Source: Tethya wilhelma (taxonomy: Eukaryota; Porifera; Demospongiae; Tethyida; Tethyidae). Taken from it: DNA of 64,000 nt. The position numbers and the translations under genes were made by a program. Location of the stretch: positions 4,112,376 to 4,176,375 of the forward strand of contig CAXIPT010000006.1 of the NCBI GenBank assembly GCA_964030475.1, given 5' to 3'. Shown in pieces: positions 10,801 to 25,800 of the stretch; position 1 is the stretch's first letter, and the number at the start of each line of letters is the position of its first letter. The notes below the pieces were generated by a model. That model did not search any database. It had not been told where the DNA came from and worked only from the letters and a program-made list of their open reading frames with translations.

Positions 10801-13800
10801 TTGGAATGAGCACCTTACTTCTCCACTGATTCCCTCATCATTGTCCTCCACTTCTATCTCCATCACCACCCCTCCAACTTCAAAGGTGTCCAAGAGGCTC
10901 ACAGTATACGGAGCATCCACAAAGAGAGGTGTATAATCATTCTTTTCTTCCACAACAATCGTCACTGCCACAGCATCCGGTGTCATTAGACCACCACCAT
11001 CAATGGCGATCACACTGAAGGCATACTGATTCTGCACACCAGCATTCAGTGGTTCGGTTTGAATGAGCTCACCAGATTTGGTGACCCTGAAAGGAAGCTG
11101 GATGTTGTCAACACCTGGTATCAATCCAAGACCCAAAGGACTTATGACATACTCTACGATCGTAGCAAATAGAGAACCAGGATAGTCATTATCTGAGGCT
11201 ATTAGCTGGAGCAGAGGAAGGTTGGATTGGGCTGCTCCTTCTGGGATGGTCAAGAATTGCAAAAGCTGGTTAGAAGTGAAAAATGGTGGACTGTTTGTAT
11301 CCACCACACGTACAGATACATCCCACTCAATGCTGTTGGTTTCAGGGAGAGAGAACAGTGGGTGTCTATCCTGCACGATGACGGTAAAATTATAGGTGTG
11401 CAGTTCAACCAAAGGCCGTTGTAGGATCACATCCCCACTTCTCAAATGTGGCAGAGTGAAGGGAAGGTTGAAAGAAACGCCGCTGATGTAGTAAAACAGA
11501 CGGTCTTGACTGTCCCCATCTTGGGCAGAAAGGTAGAATAGTGGTTCGGCAGACACCGGCATACCCCACTCTATCTCCACAAACTTCACAGGCCAGTCGG
11601 CCTCATTGACCGGAATGGGAGCATTGTCGTTCTCATTGAGGATGCTAATGTACACTTGAGCAGGTTGACTTGCTAGTCCGAGACCGTCATATGCTGTGAC
11701 TGTGAACTGAACTCGTGGTAAATCTGGAGGAGCAAATGACTCATAATCAACAGGAGCTAATGCAATAATGGATCCATCCCCAGTGACAGAGAAGGGGAAG
11801 GACAATGGCTGAATTCTGTACTCCATCACCTGGCCCGTAAGATTACCGTGATCGAGATCGGTTGCCAGTACACGGAGGACGAACCCGTCTCTGTTCTCTG
11901 AGAAAGATGTTGAGTAAAAGTCTTGCACAAACTTGGGAGCATTGTCGTTTTGATCGAGTATCTCGACAGTCACTGTCGCAGGTTCAGAGATTCTTGGCGG
12001 TCTTCCACGATCTATTGCTCTCACAGAGAACTCGGCGAACTTGGTCATTTCGTAATCAAACACTTTCACATTCGAAATAACGGCAGTACCGGCACTCTGG
12101 TTGAAGTCTCTCACAAAGAAACCACTGGATGTGGAGTAGACTTGAAACTCATGGATGAGTCCAGCATTTCCAAAATCTGCATCCTGTGCTCTGATGAAGA
12201 CTTCCAGAGATCCTCTGGGGCTGTTTTCAAGTAGCATGACACGATAGGAGCTCTGTTCCAACATAGGTGCATGATCGTTCACATTTGTGACTTGGATTCT
12301 GACAATTGTTGAAGAAGTGAGGTCAGGCTGTGATGGAAGATGACAGACGACTTCAATCTCATAGGATTGTCGATCTTCATAATCAAGGGTACCGTTTACT
12401 CGTATGATCCCTGACTCTGGTCCAATCTTAAATGGTAGGCTCTCTCCATTAGAGAATACATATTGAACTACTCCTCCATCAGATGATTCAGCTTGAACAC
12501 TTGTAACTATCGTACCAGGTTGTGAATTCTCAAGAATATTGGCAAGGTAGAGAGATTGCAAAAACTGAGGAGGCTGATCGGGAACATTCAGAACATCGAT
12601 GGTGATTCTAGCAGGAATTTCACTTCTCAGGTCTCCAAAATCCACAGCAGAAACTGTGAATGTGTACGATTTCAAACCATTTTCGTAATCTAGGAGTCTC
12701 GTGGTTCTGATTGATCCGACAGAATCAATGCTGAATGGAAGATTAGGAAGTGAGCTAATAATTTCAAAACTTTTGATGGTCTGGAATCTCTCTGAGAGAT
12801 CTTTATCAACAGCTGTTAGCACAACCACCTCAGTATTGATGGAAACGTCTTCAAATACAGATGCAAAATAATTTCGAGGAGAAAAGTAAGGTTTGTGATC
12901 ATTGACGTCCAAGACAGACACAAGGACTTGTGTGATGCTCGACAGTCCACCGCCATCACGAGCTTCAACGGACATAGTGAGCGAGGTGGGCCCATGCTCA
13001 GCATCAATGGCCTCCATGTTCATAATCTCCCCCATTTCGTTGATGATGCAAGGTATGTCAGGTTCGTGCAAAATTTCGTACATCACTCGTCCGAACACTT
13101 CACCAGCATCATTATCGACTGCCGACACCTTGGTGATAACACCTATGGTGTTTTCCATGACGGTAGCATTGTATTGGTCTTGTGTGAAAGTGGGGGAATA
13201 CTCATTCTTGTCATCAATGAGTATCTTGACTGTAGTTTCTGCTTCTTCTTGCACAAGAGAGTTCAAGCCTCGACTTCTGACGGTGATGTTGAACACAAAC
13301 CACTCCTTGCCTGCTTCGTAATCAAAGAGTTCTGTGTTTGTTATCTTGCGCTCACTAGGCGATCGTTCAACCAGCATGAATGGTATATCTGACGACTCTG
13401 ATTCTAGCGAATACTCAAGATCGGCTTCTGGGTCATCCATATCAATGGCAGAGATGGAGAGATTGAGTGTACCAGGTGCAGTATTCTCGTCCAGTGAAGC
13501 TTCGTAAGACTGTGAACCAAATTCAAGCACATTGTCATCTGCGTTTGCCACTTGGATCACAACACTGGCCATGTTAGTTGAATCGTGTGTCCCATCTCTT
13601 GCAGATATATGTAACGTAACGGTCTTTTGGCGTTCGTAATCAAGTACCTTTGTCAAGAACAGGTTTCCATTGACAAGACTAAATGCATTGTTTTCATCTT
13701 GATCTAGAGCATACTCAAGAGTTTCTTGATCTGGGTCACAAGCAGAAACAGCAAGTAGGGAATCTTCTGGGATAGTATTTTCATCAATTTCAACTGATAT

Positions 13801-16800
13801 TGGTGAAGATAGTTCACGCTCTTCGCTACAACAGCCTTCCATACACTCGTAGAATACTGGTGGTTGGTCATTTACATTGAGCACACGAACGTACACAGTA
13901 GCAGTTTCGAGTGAAACTGATGTGCTATCGCTAACAGATACCTCTAGTTGTAACTCTGTCATGAGTTCAAAATCTAGTGGGGTTTTCAGATAAAGATATC
14001 CAAAGGTATCAATTTCAAACAGTGTACTTAATGTTTGGTTAATGATCGTGAACGAGAGACCACTACTTGTATGGTCACCGTCAGCGGCTTTCAGTTTCAA
14101 TAGAGCATTGTGTGGCAAGTTGGGAAGTTGAAAACCGAAAGAATTTTCTTCAACAGTAACAGCGTAGTTGTTTTCAACAAAGTACGGTGGCTCATCATCA
14201 ACGTTTGTCACTTCAACTTCAACGGTTGTTCTAGCATACAGCATCCCACCATCCAGCGCCATCACACCCAGCTCGTAAAAGTTTCTTCCTTGATCATAAT
14301 CGAGAGTTTTAGTAAGCACGAGGTCACCGGTAGAGGCATTTATAGCAAAAGGTAGTTCACTACTACTGTCTTCTAGCATGTATTTAGAGATTTTGCCATA
14401 CACTGGTCCTTGGTCCTGATCTGTGGCTTCAACACTGAAGACAGTTGTTCCAATGTCTGTGTTCTCCGGTACACTGATAGCATAAGGTGTGCCGACGAAC
14501 TGAGGATTGAATTCGTTGGCGTCCTCAATCTCCAGGTGAAACATGGTGGTGTCAAATTGAGAGAAGTCAACAGAAGATCGAGCGGTAACTTCAATTTGAT
14601 AAGACGAAGGACCAAACTCATAGTCAAGAGGCCTCAGAGCCATTATGTTACCACTGACAGGGTGGATGGACAAAAATCCAAGCGACTGTTGTATCGAGTA
14701 CTGTATTCGTCTAAACTCTGGACTTATATCGCAATCAGTTGCCGACACCTTTGCAATAAATACTGGTGCCGGGCTACCTTCAACTACAGATGCTGAGTAG
14801 ACATCTTGAGAAAATGTTGGTGGACAGTCATCCGAATCGGCTAGGTTCACGATCATCTGAGCAGGGAAGAAGGATCGCAATCCCCCTTGATCATGAGCGT
14901 GGACGTGAAACACATAGACATGCTGATCTGTCTCGTAATCAAAGGAGATGGTGTTAGTTAGGTATGCCTGACCGAGAGAGTTGTAGCGAACTTGGAAGGG
15001 TACTTGTGTCTCGATTATGGAATAATTTGCTATCTTGCCATATTGGGGACTGGCATCAAGATCGAACGCTAAAATGGGAAACTCTAAATCTCCCGTTGGT
15101 GTGTTCTCTATCAGAGTGGTCTGATATATCGGTTGACCAAAGAAAGGATAGTTGTCATTTTCATCAATGAGCTTTACAGTGACACGGGCAAGTGTTTCTG
15201 ATTGGAAGGAGCCGTCTGATACGGACACACTAAACTCATACTCTGTTATCAGCTCATAATCCAGTTGAGTCAGTAGGTACACGTTGCCTTGGAAATCGAT
15301 CCTAAACGGTGCCGTTGGTTCAAGGATTCTGTAGCTCAGCTGAACCTGGGAGGAGTCTTGATCTTGAGCATGTAGCTGTGTAATCGGCATACTGAATGAA
15401 CGATAGTGCTCTGAGATATTCACTTCATAGTAAACTGGATCGAAAATTGGAGCATTGTCGTTTTGGTTGATCACAGCAATCCTGATTTCAGCATTAAAAG
15501 TGGAATTGTAGAGCCCATCAAAAGCTCTAACTTGAAGAGTGTGCTCTGTGGCTTCTTCCCAGTCGAGAGGGGATCTTAGAAAGAGGAAGCCATCCTCCAT
15601 CATTACAAATGGTGAGCCTCTATTAGAATTGATGAGGTGGTAGGAAATCTGAGAAAATGGCCGATCGAGGTCTTGTGCTTGCACTTGCAAGAGGGCATTT
15701 ATAGGCAGTCCAGGGAGACGGAAGTTGAACAAATTCTCCTCCCATGTGACGTAGTAGAATCTCTGTTCAAAAATAGGAGCGTACAGATTGAAGGTGGGAA
15801 TTGAGATCTCAACCGGTACGAATCCTGATAGGCCACCTTCGTCCATGGCTACAATCTCAAATCGAACCACCCTTTCGCCTTGTCTCAGAGCATTGTAATC
15901 ACTGATGGTAATGTCCCCCGTTCTGGCATTCACGGTGAAGGGACCAGGATCCCCTCTGATGGAGTACTCCGAGATTCGGCCATATTTCATTCCTTTGTCA
16001 CCGTCAGTGGCTGCCACTCGACCAATGATGCTACCAATGGTAGGAAAGGAGTCGTACTCCATTGAAATGGTGAAAATCTCTTGGGTAAACTCTGGTGCAT
16101 GGTCATTTTTATCTTCCACTGTGATATCAATACTGGCTGTACATCTTGATGACCCACTACAGTGATCAACTTGTATGCTGAAAGAAAATTGAGTCTTGTC
16201 TGCTTCAAAATCGAACGGAACTTGATTGCTAATGCTGCCATTGGCTAGGATGATAAAGTCAGCACTATCCTCTCCTATTAGAGTGTAGCTTATCAAACGC
16301 GGGTCCCCATCTCTGTCCCCATCAATGGCTTTCACATTCAATATGATTCCCATCACATTCTCTGCAATAGTGCCAGAGTAAAATGCTTGCTCAAAGAGTG
16401 GTATATTGTCATCAATATCTTCAACAGTGACAGACACAATGGCAGGTACTTCAGCTTGGACACCAGCTCCATCCAAAGCTTGTATAGCTAGTGTATAGTG
16501 GGAAGGATCTACTTCGGCATCCAAAGCCCTGCTGTTGGTGAGTACGACAAAACCAGTTTGCCTGTTGTGCACAAGCATGAAAGGTACAGATCTGTTGAGA
16601 AGTCGATACTCAGTCACTTCTCCTTGCGGTTGAGAAGAAGATGGAACGTCAAGGTCAGCATCGGTGGCTGTAAGGATGACTTGAAGTGTGTTCTGAGGAA
16701 GGTTTTCAACCAGAGAAGCATCAATTGCTCGGTTCAAGAAGACAGGTCTATTGTCATTGACTGGCTCAATAGTAACAAGTACAGTAGCTGGTACAGGGGA

Positions 16801-19800
16801 GTAGAGTGTGCCATCGAAAGCTCTGATTTCTAGAGTTAGTTCTTGAACAGTTTCATAGTCAAGGGAGCTTCTGAGATGTAGTGAGCCTCCCTCTGCGATC
16901 TCAAAAACTCCTTGGTACTCTTGAGTGAGAATTTCAAACTCAAGGAAAGGAGACTCTGTAAGGACAACAAGATTGAGCAGTGGCTGGTCTGAATTGGGGA
17001 CAAAGTTCTCTCTAACCGAAGCAGTGTATGTAACAGGACTGAAAGTGGGAGGAGAATCTTGGGCATCAGTAACATGAATGGAAACATGAGCTGGGAGAGA
17101 GCGAATACCTCCTCCATCCACAGCAACGAGGGAAAAGGTGTAGAGAATGTTTTCAGATTCAAAATCAAGTGTCTGGGTTATCACGAGAGAGCCATCCGAG
17201 TTCACTTGGAAAGGAAGATCTTCTCTGTTTGGTGTGTCTGTGATCTGGAAGCTATGTATCGAACCAAAAGTAGGACCACCATCTTGGTCAGAAACAGAGA
17301 AAGTAAACACTGGTATGTTTAATGGGAAGTTCTCGGCTACAGACAGGTTGTAGGTAAGTTGTTCAAACTGCGGTGTGTGTTCATTTTGATCTACAGTATT
17401 GATATTGATTATGGTAGTTGATTGCAGTCCACCGCTATCCATAGCTCTGACTGTCAGTTGGATTGCTTGCGGATCACTCTCAAAGTCAAACAGCCTAGAA
17501 GTTGATATGTTGCCAGATACACTGTCCAATGTCAATCCATATTGCAGTGCAAGAGATAGACTGGAAGAATCCCACAAGTAGCTAACTTCAGAGAAAGCCA
17601 GGCTTCTATCGCGATCAGTAGCTCTCACTCTGACAAGGCTGTTGACTAGCACACCTTCCATAATGTCTACAGAGTAACTTGGCTGGGTAAACTGTGGTGC
17701 ATTGTCATTTGCATCGTGAATGTATACTGTGAAGCTATCACATGTCTCTTGATCCTCCACATCAAATGCACACACATTCAGTGTGAGTACATTACTGGTC
17801 AATGTTTCAAAATCAAATCTGCGATCATTTGTGATGACCCCCTGATTGCTGATGGAGAAATCGCCACTTGCTGAGCCTTCGAGACTAAACCGAGCTATCC
17901 TTCCCAGCTCTCCTCTGTCTTGATCGATAACATTGATCACAAATGATCCTAACTCATTCTCAGTGAGATTGAACGAAAATGGACCCACAAATTCTGGTGA
18001 ATGTTCGTTGACATTTTGAACCAAAATGGTCACGTTTGTTGGAAATTCAGAGGTAAGTGTACCATCAAATGCTTGCACTGTGAAACGAATCACACTCTCC
18101 ACCTCATAATCAAGCGAGCGGATAAGCATAACTTCTCCGATGGAACTAATGATGAATGGCGTGTCAACTGGATCGAGGGTGAATTGTAGTCCCTGTGACC
18201 CACTGTCCATTAGGTCTGGATCAACTGCGGTGATCTGTCCCACTGCAGTAAGTGGCTCTAGACTCTCTGAAGCTGTGAAAGTGTAGCTTCTCTCGAGGAA
18301 ATAGGGAGCTTCGTCATTTTCATTTGTTACTTCAACTTGAACTGTCACGATTGAGCCATTACACATCCCACTGTCGTCATAGATACGAACAGAAAAGATA
18401 AACCGAATTTGATTGGATTCATAATCAAGGGGCACTGTCAAAATCACCCCACCACTGGAACTAATACCAAATGGTAAACTAGAACCACCACCCAAGAGCT
18501 CGTACAAGGTAGACAGTTCACCACCACTCCCGTCTGCATCAGACACAGAAATTTCAGCTATTTGGGAATTGACACTCGTAGTTTCAGGGACTGAAATAAA
18601 GATGGCTGATTCACTGGCTACTGGACAGAATTCATTTTCGTCCTCTAAGGAGATCGTGAGAGTAGCTATGGCACTGTAGAAGCCATCCAAAGCAGAAACA
18701 ACTAGAATAATCGGGCTATCACTGGATTCGTAATCCAGAGGCTGTAAGGCTGTGAGTACTCCATCACTGCTGATATTGAACACATCTGCGTCAGTATTCT
18801 GTCCAAACAATGAGTATGTTATGTCAGGAATCATGACAGATTGATTGGAAGGACATTTCTTTGAAGAGAGCAAGTCAAAGTCATCAACTTGAAGGTTGGC
18901 AAAAGGACCAACATGATTCTCTTTCAGCGAAAGGTAGTAAGTTTCATTTGCAAATCGAATAATATTGTCATTGATATTTTTGACTAGAACTTGAACACTT
19001 GCATTCACTCGAGATGCAACTCCCTCCCCATCAAATGCAATCACCGTTAAAAGGTAGCTACAGTCGTCAACTTCAAAATCCAGTGGGCGAGTGTTCACAA
19101 GAATTGCTGAGCTGGTTTGAGAGTTGAAACGAACTTCAAAAGGTACACCTACTTCTGCTATCTGGTAGTGGGTCACAAGACCAAAGAACGGAGGTATACC
19201 GTTGTCTTCGTAAAGGTCACCATCAGTTGCTTGAAGGATGACCAATACTGTATCTTCTGGTTCATTTTCGAAAAGCTCAACAGTGTGTGAAGTTTGTGAA
19301 AAGACTGGAGGGTTGTCATTAGTGTTTTCAACAAAAATAGTAACTTCTAGATTTTCAGAAGTGTGCTTGCCATCATTGGCTACAATCTGAAGTTGGAGCT
19401 GTTTTTGTGTTTCAAAGTCAAGAGGCTGTTCAAGGTAGAGACTGCCATTGGGAAAGACTCGGAAATCAAATGAATCACCAACAATACTGTAAGTAAGATC
19501 TTCGCTTGTACCATCTGGATCATTTGCCTGAACATTGGTGACAAATCCAACTGTATTTTCTTGGATTCTCACTTCGAAAGCAGTAGGCTGGAAGAATGGC
19601 TGTTCATCATTGATGTTTAAGATACAAACTTCAACTTGAGCTGGTCTTGATGGTCTACCTTCAACATCAGTAGCTATAATAGAAAATGAGTAAGCAGAGG
19701 GTCCAGTTTCAAAGTCGGTGATGAAATTGCTAGTCACTACCGAACCATTAGGGAGAATTCCAAAAGGAATATCGCCTCCTGAGGAAATCGAGAAGCTTAT

Positions 19801-22800
19801 GTCTTCAGGTGGAGTGTCCACATCACGAGCAGTCACTGACAACACCACACTGCCTAAGCTGGTTCCTTCCTCGATACAGGTACTGTAGTTGGACTGCTCA
19901 AACATGGGAGCCAACTCATCATCTTCTCCGATTCTCAAAGTCACAATGGCAGTGTCCATGTATCCCCCTGCATCTACTACTAGAACTGTAAGCGTAAAGT
20001 TTCTTGAGGGTTCATTGTCCAAATCAAATACTCTGGTTGTGAAGATGCTACCATTTGATGGATTTATGATGAAGGGGTAGCCCAGCTCTATGAAAGAATA
20101 CGTCAGTTCTCCAAATATTCCAATGTCTTCGTCAGTAGCAGACACACTCACCACCAAGTAGTTGGCGGGTGCATCTTCAGGAATGGCCGAATAGTATCGA
20201 GGCCTCTCAAACAGTGGTTGATTATCGTTGATATTCTCCAAGTGAATTGTGACATTCACAGGTTGTGATTTCAATCCCATCGTGTCAAAAGCAAAGACAT
20301 GAAACATGAAGACTTCTGGGTCTCCTTCAGCATCTAGAGATCGAGTTGCGCGAAGCTGACCATTGCTTGTTATGATGAAAGGTAGCAGAGTTGTTTCTGA
20401 TTCCAGAGGCTCAAGAGTGAAATGCGAAACGACCGAAAAAGGAGCAGAAATGTCCGCATCTGTGGCATTAAAGCTAGCTATGTGCAGCTCAAGATGGTTC
20501 TCTACAATGGTCAATTCGAGGCTAGGTGGGAAAATGACAGGTGGGTTATCATTCACATCCAAAATGGCGACACTAATGTTTGCAAAGTAAGGACAGGCTT
20601 GGATACCATCTGATACTAGGACATATAGAGTGTAGCTTGAGACACTTTCATAATCTTGTGGGTGAAGAAGAAACAGCTCTCCAGTGGATGTGATTCTGAA
20701 ATCAGACGAAGAGTCTCCTATGATGGTGTACTGGAATTCAGTCTGAGCTGGATTGTCAAGATCAAGTGCAGCAACTCTCAGAAGAGAGAGGTTGGGTACT
20801 TCATTTTCAATAATGTCTACATGGAAGACTGTCTCTGTAGGACAAGCTGGGTTTTCATTCACGTTTGTGATGGCAATGGACACTTCTGTTTCAGTAGATA
20901 GTGCCTGAGAGCCACCAGAATCAGTAGCTATGACAACAAATGTGTAAAGCTGTGGACCTGTCTCGTAGTCTAGGGATCGTGTTAGAGTAATATCACCACT
21001 CTCTGGATCAATCTCAAAAGGTAGTTCACCATCTTCTCCATCATATCGAATGGTATAGTTACCAATACTGCCATACTTCTCACCAATATCACGATCGTCT
21101 GCACGTACTTGTACAATAATTGACAAAACTTCGGTGTTTTCTGGAATACTGAGAGAGTAGTTTTCAAATCTAAATTCAGGAGCATGATCATTTCTATCGA
21201 TTATTTCAATCCGTACACTCGCAGTAGCAGAAAGACCACCACCGTCTTCAGCAATGATTGTAAATTCAATGTTACGTGGTCCACTTTCAAAGTCGTACGG
21301 ATTTAGGACACTTACAATACCTTCAAAATTGACAGAAAAGTTTTGCCTAAAGTCACTGGGTATGATTGAATAGACTAGGTCCCTAAACTCAGCACTGCTG
21401 TCTCCATCTATTGCTGAAACAGCTAGTTCCAAGTCGGTAGAGTGTTCGAGTAAAATTGCACTGTAGTTGGTTTGAGCAAATACAGGATTGTGATCATTGG
21501 AATCTAGAATTCTGATCTCGACTTGAAGTGGGGTGCTAGAAGTGAGGCCTTCTACGTCAGAGGCTATGACACCAAAGCGATAGAAGCGTGTTATTCTCTC
21601 AAAATCAAACGTGATATCATTTGTAATGATCCCCTCACTACTGCTTTCGTTGATACTCACAGAAAAAGGTACTGTGACTTGATTAGAACCGTCCAGGCTC
21701 ACGATCTCGTAAGCAAACACCTCCCCAACAGGGAAGGCATCAAGTGGATGGGACAGATCACCATCTTCAGCTTTCACGACCAACTGCAAGCTACCAGGTG
21801 GCAAATTCTCGAACAGTGTGCCGGAAACGATCGATTGACTAAATTCCGGTGCATTATCGTTTGTTCCTAAGATTTCAACTTCAACTGTTCCAGGAGAAGA
21901 GAGAAGTTCTCCATCACTAGCCACTACAGGAAGATCCAAAAATTGCACTGTTTCATAATCCAGTGGCTTCAAGAGAGAAAGAGTGCCGTCTGGTGTGAGC
22001 GAAAAAGTCTCATTGTAAGCAAAACTTGAGAGTTCCGATCCATTTCCAAAATGCAGTGTTACAGGTGAAAGTAGGCCATCAGGATCGCTAGCAAAGAGGA
22101 CCGATATTGGAAAGTTTAAGACTGTGTTCTCGCTGATCTGAATGGGAACTGGTGCAAGCTGGAGAACAGGAGGATTATCATTGACATTGACTACATCAAC
22201 AGTAATCACAGCCGGTTGGGGACTCTCAAATTCTCCATCTGAAACCGCCACTCTAACTACATGAGGTAATGGTTGCTCTTCAAAGTCAAGCGGTGAAGTA
22301 AGAAACACAAATCCATCATTGTCAACTTCAAAAGCATCGGAAGTGGCACTCAAAATTGTGTACTGAAAAGTAGTAATATTAGCATCAGCATCGGTCGCAT
22401 TGAGCTTCAGAAGGGCATTATTTGGAAAGCCAGGTACAGCTCTGGGTAGTGAATTCTCTTCAATAGACAGTGTGTACTCAAGTGGGTCTATCATTGGTGC
22501 ATGCTCATTCAAGTCAAGCACATAAACTTGAAGCGTATGAGAGCTACACATATCGCCAATGTCACACAGCTCAATTGTGATGTCAAATGATGGATCATCA
22601 ATGCTTTCATAATCAACTGGTCCACTTATTCTCAACATCCCGTCACTTAGAAGCTCAAGGAAAGGCACTTCTGGTGAAAGGGTAGGAGGTTTGATTTGTC
22701 CATAGCTACCTCCATCACGATCGACTCCCTGGATGGTAGCAAGAGTGGCTAGCAATGGAGTATTTTCTGGTATATCAATGCTTGATGGAATGCCAACAAA

Positions 22801-25800
22801 TTCAGGAGCAAATTCATTCTCGTCACTGACTACAACATTCACTTGTACTGAGCTGTTCATTCCTCTACCATCAGATGCCAGCACAGTCAGCAAAATTTGA
22901 TTTGGATCGCTCTCAAAATCGACTGGTTGCACTAATTCAAGAACGCCACTTTGATTGATAGTGATTGCTAAAGGTGTAGACTCTGCTATCTGGTAAGTTA
23001 CTTGATTGTAACTGGAGCTAATGTCACCATCGATAGCAAGGACTCTCCCCAATTCTCCCTGGAAGTTCTCGGGAACTGTAAACTGGTAGAGCACTTCCTG
23101 AAAGACTGGTCGTTCGTCATTTATGTCTAGAACAGTGACAACTACTTCAACAGGATCTGATTGTAATGAAGCACCATCTACAGCCACTAGAGAAAGAACA
23201 AATTCCTGGTCTCCATTTTCGACATCAAAAGATCTCACGTTTGTAATGACAGCGGTGCTTGATCCTTGATCAAAACTGAGTTCGAAAGAATTAGGTGGGA
23301 GGGATGCGAATCTAATAGTAGTCACTTCGCCATGGAGGCCTAAATCTTGCACAATGCTCAGAGGTGGGTTGTTATCACGGTCAGTTGCACTCACTTCAAG
23401 ATGGAGAGACCCAGCTGGTGCATTCTCCATGACAACAGCCTCGTAGGACGTGTTTGAAAACTGTGGCTTATGTTCGTTCACTGGATACACAGACACACGA
23501 ACTGTTGCATTTCGCAGACTGTGAAACAGGCCATCAAAGGCACCAACTTCTAGAAGCAGTTCTTCCTGTTTTTCGAAATCTAGAGGTTTTTGCAGCTGAA
23601 TGTCTCCATCAAGGCTTACTTCAAATAGTTCCAAATGATTGTACAGTAGGAAAGTGATGCCCAAGCTTAGGTCTGTGTCATTGTTGTCATCATCAACTGC
23701 ATTCACTATCGCTATTGCTTCACTTGGAACAGTACTTTCTGTGACAGTAGCTTCATAGCTGTGTTGAACGAAGCGAGGAGGATTGTCATTTCTTTGAAGG
23801 ACACACACCGAAACTGAAACAGGTTGAGAGCTAAGACCTCCATCATCCGTTGCAATGATCTCAAACTCGTACATGAAGCCAGCTAGACCGGATAGACTCT
23901 GAGATATGACCAGCTGTCCATCATCATTGATTTCAAACGGCACAGAGAGTTGAGATGAAGAGAGGACAAGGCTGTAGCTAGCTATCTCACCATACACCGG
24001 GCCACCATCGCTATCCCTGGCTCTGATGTTCAATACAGTGACTCCAATGGGTGTGGATTCGCTGACGCAATGGGAATAAGAATTTTCTGAAAACTCAGGT
24101 GAATACTCATTGACATCTGTTATGGTTATAGACACGGTTGCTTCATCAGTTAGTTCACCGCCATCTCTTGCTTGTACTACAATCTCGGCAATATTTCCAC
24201 CATGCTGTTCTACATAGTCTTCATAATTGATGGCACTTATCACAGTTATCTGGCCAGTGACTGGATGAATTTCAAAAAGTGCGCTGCTTTGTTTGAGGCT
24301 GTACAAAACTCCTCCAAAATGGGCACTTCCATCGTCATCTCTAGCTCTCACTGAGAGCACTGCTGGTTCAACGATATTCTCAGCAAGTGAAGCATTGTAA
24401 CCACTCTGCTCAAACTCAGGTGCAAATTCATTCACATCTGTGACAGTTATGTTGACTGTTGCACTAGCTTTGAGCCCACCTTGATCTTCCACTTCTGCTA
24501 GGAGAACAAACACTCGATCTCCAGCTTCATAATCAAACTCTCGCACATTAGTAATGTGACCGCTCTCATCGACTGTGAATGATTGATTGGCACCAATGAG
24601 AGTAAAACTCAGCAGCCCATACAGACCCATATCTAAATCAGTAGCATTGAGTACAAGCCAACCAGTTGGCTGTAGTGTGTTTTCTGGGAGAGTAGCTGAA
24701 AAGTAGCCAGGAAGCATAGGTGAATGCTCATTGATGTTTTGGACGGTAATGGTAACATTAGCTCGCTGTGGAGTCAAGTGTACACCATCCGAGGCGCTAA
24801 CTGTGAAGTGAAACTCGCTCACTCCTTCAAAATCAGGTGGCTCATTCATGTAGATGATACCCTGACTGTTGATAGTGAAAGGGATGGATTCGTGAATGAT
24901 ATAAATAAGGGGTTGAGGCTCTCTATCTTGATCTTGAGCATTTATCGTACCAACAAACAGCTCAACAAAAAGAGGAGAGTTTTCGTAATGGATTTCAGTC
25001 ACAAAGAAATGGTAGTCCAGCTCAAAAAATATCGGCGCAAGATCATTTACATTCAGGACTTGTACTAGTACTTCCACTGGTGTCACAGCCTGTCGGCCTC
25101 CACCATCAATGGCAGTGACAGAGAAGCGGTAGCGTTGGAAAGATCCTTCGTAGTCAAGCAGAGCAACCAGCTGAATGGTTCCGTCACCATTCAGAAGAAA
25201 TGGAAGTGGATCTTGGTCCGAGGATACAATCCTGTACTCTGAAATGGTACTATAGAGCTCACTCCCATCCTCATCAGTAGCATGGATGGTGAGAACCAAT
25301 GAGCCTATTGTGGCATTCTCCTCAATTGTAGTGAAGTAGCTGGACTGGTTGAAAACGGGGCTAAATTCATTCTGGTCAAGCAACTGTAAAGAGACAGGGA
25401 CAGTGTCCGTGTATGGACCATCCTGCAACATGACTTCAAAAGAATAAGTTCTGATGTCATTTTCGTAGTCTAGTACAATACTAGTTTGTAGGTAGCCGGA
25501 TGATGAAACTGTGATACCGGCAGTCGGGACATCGGGGGGAAATTGAAGAGAAAATAGCAATGGATTGGCACTTGAATTACCGCACTCAGTGTCTCTACGA
25601 TCCTCATCAATCACAGACAGCTGTTCATTGAGAATTGTATTCTCTGGCAATTCAAACGTATACGAAGTACGAACAAACTCAGCTCCAAACTCATTCACAT
25701 CTTGGACCGTGATGGTCACCTGTGCAGGCTGCTCTGTTTCAAAACCTCCTCCATCCACTGCAACTATCGAGAGTCGATATTCACATTCTTGCTCATAATC

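Noticed and set aside
12895..13392. Plus-strand open frames of up to 165 codons antisense to the cadherin exon
   Set aside because: They are shadows of the cadherin codons; no domain, start context or splice sites.
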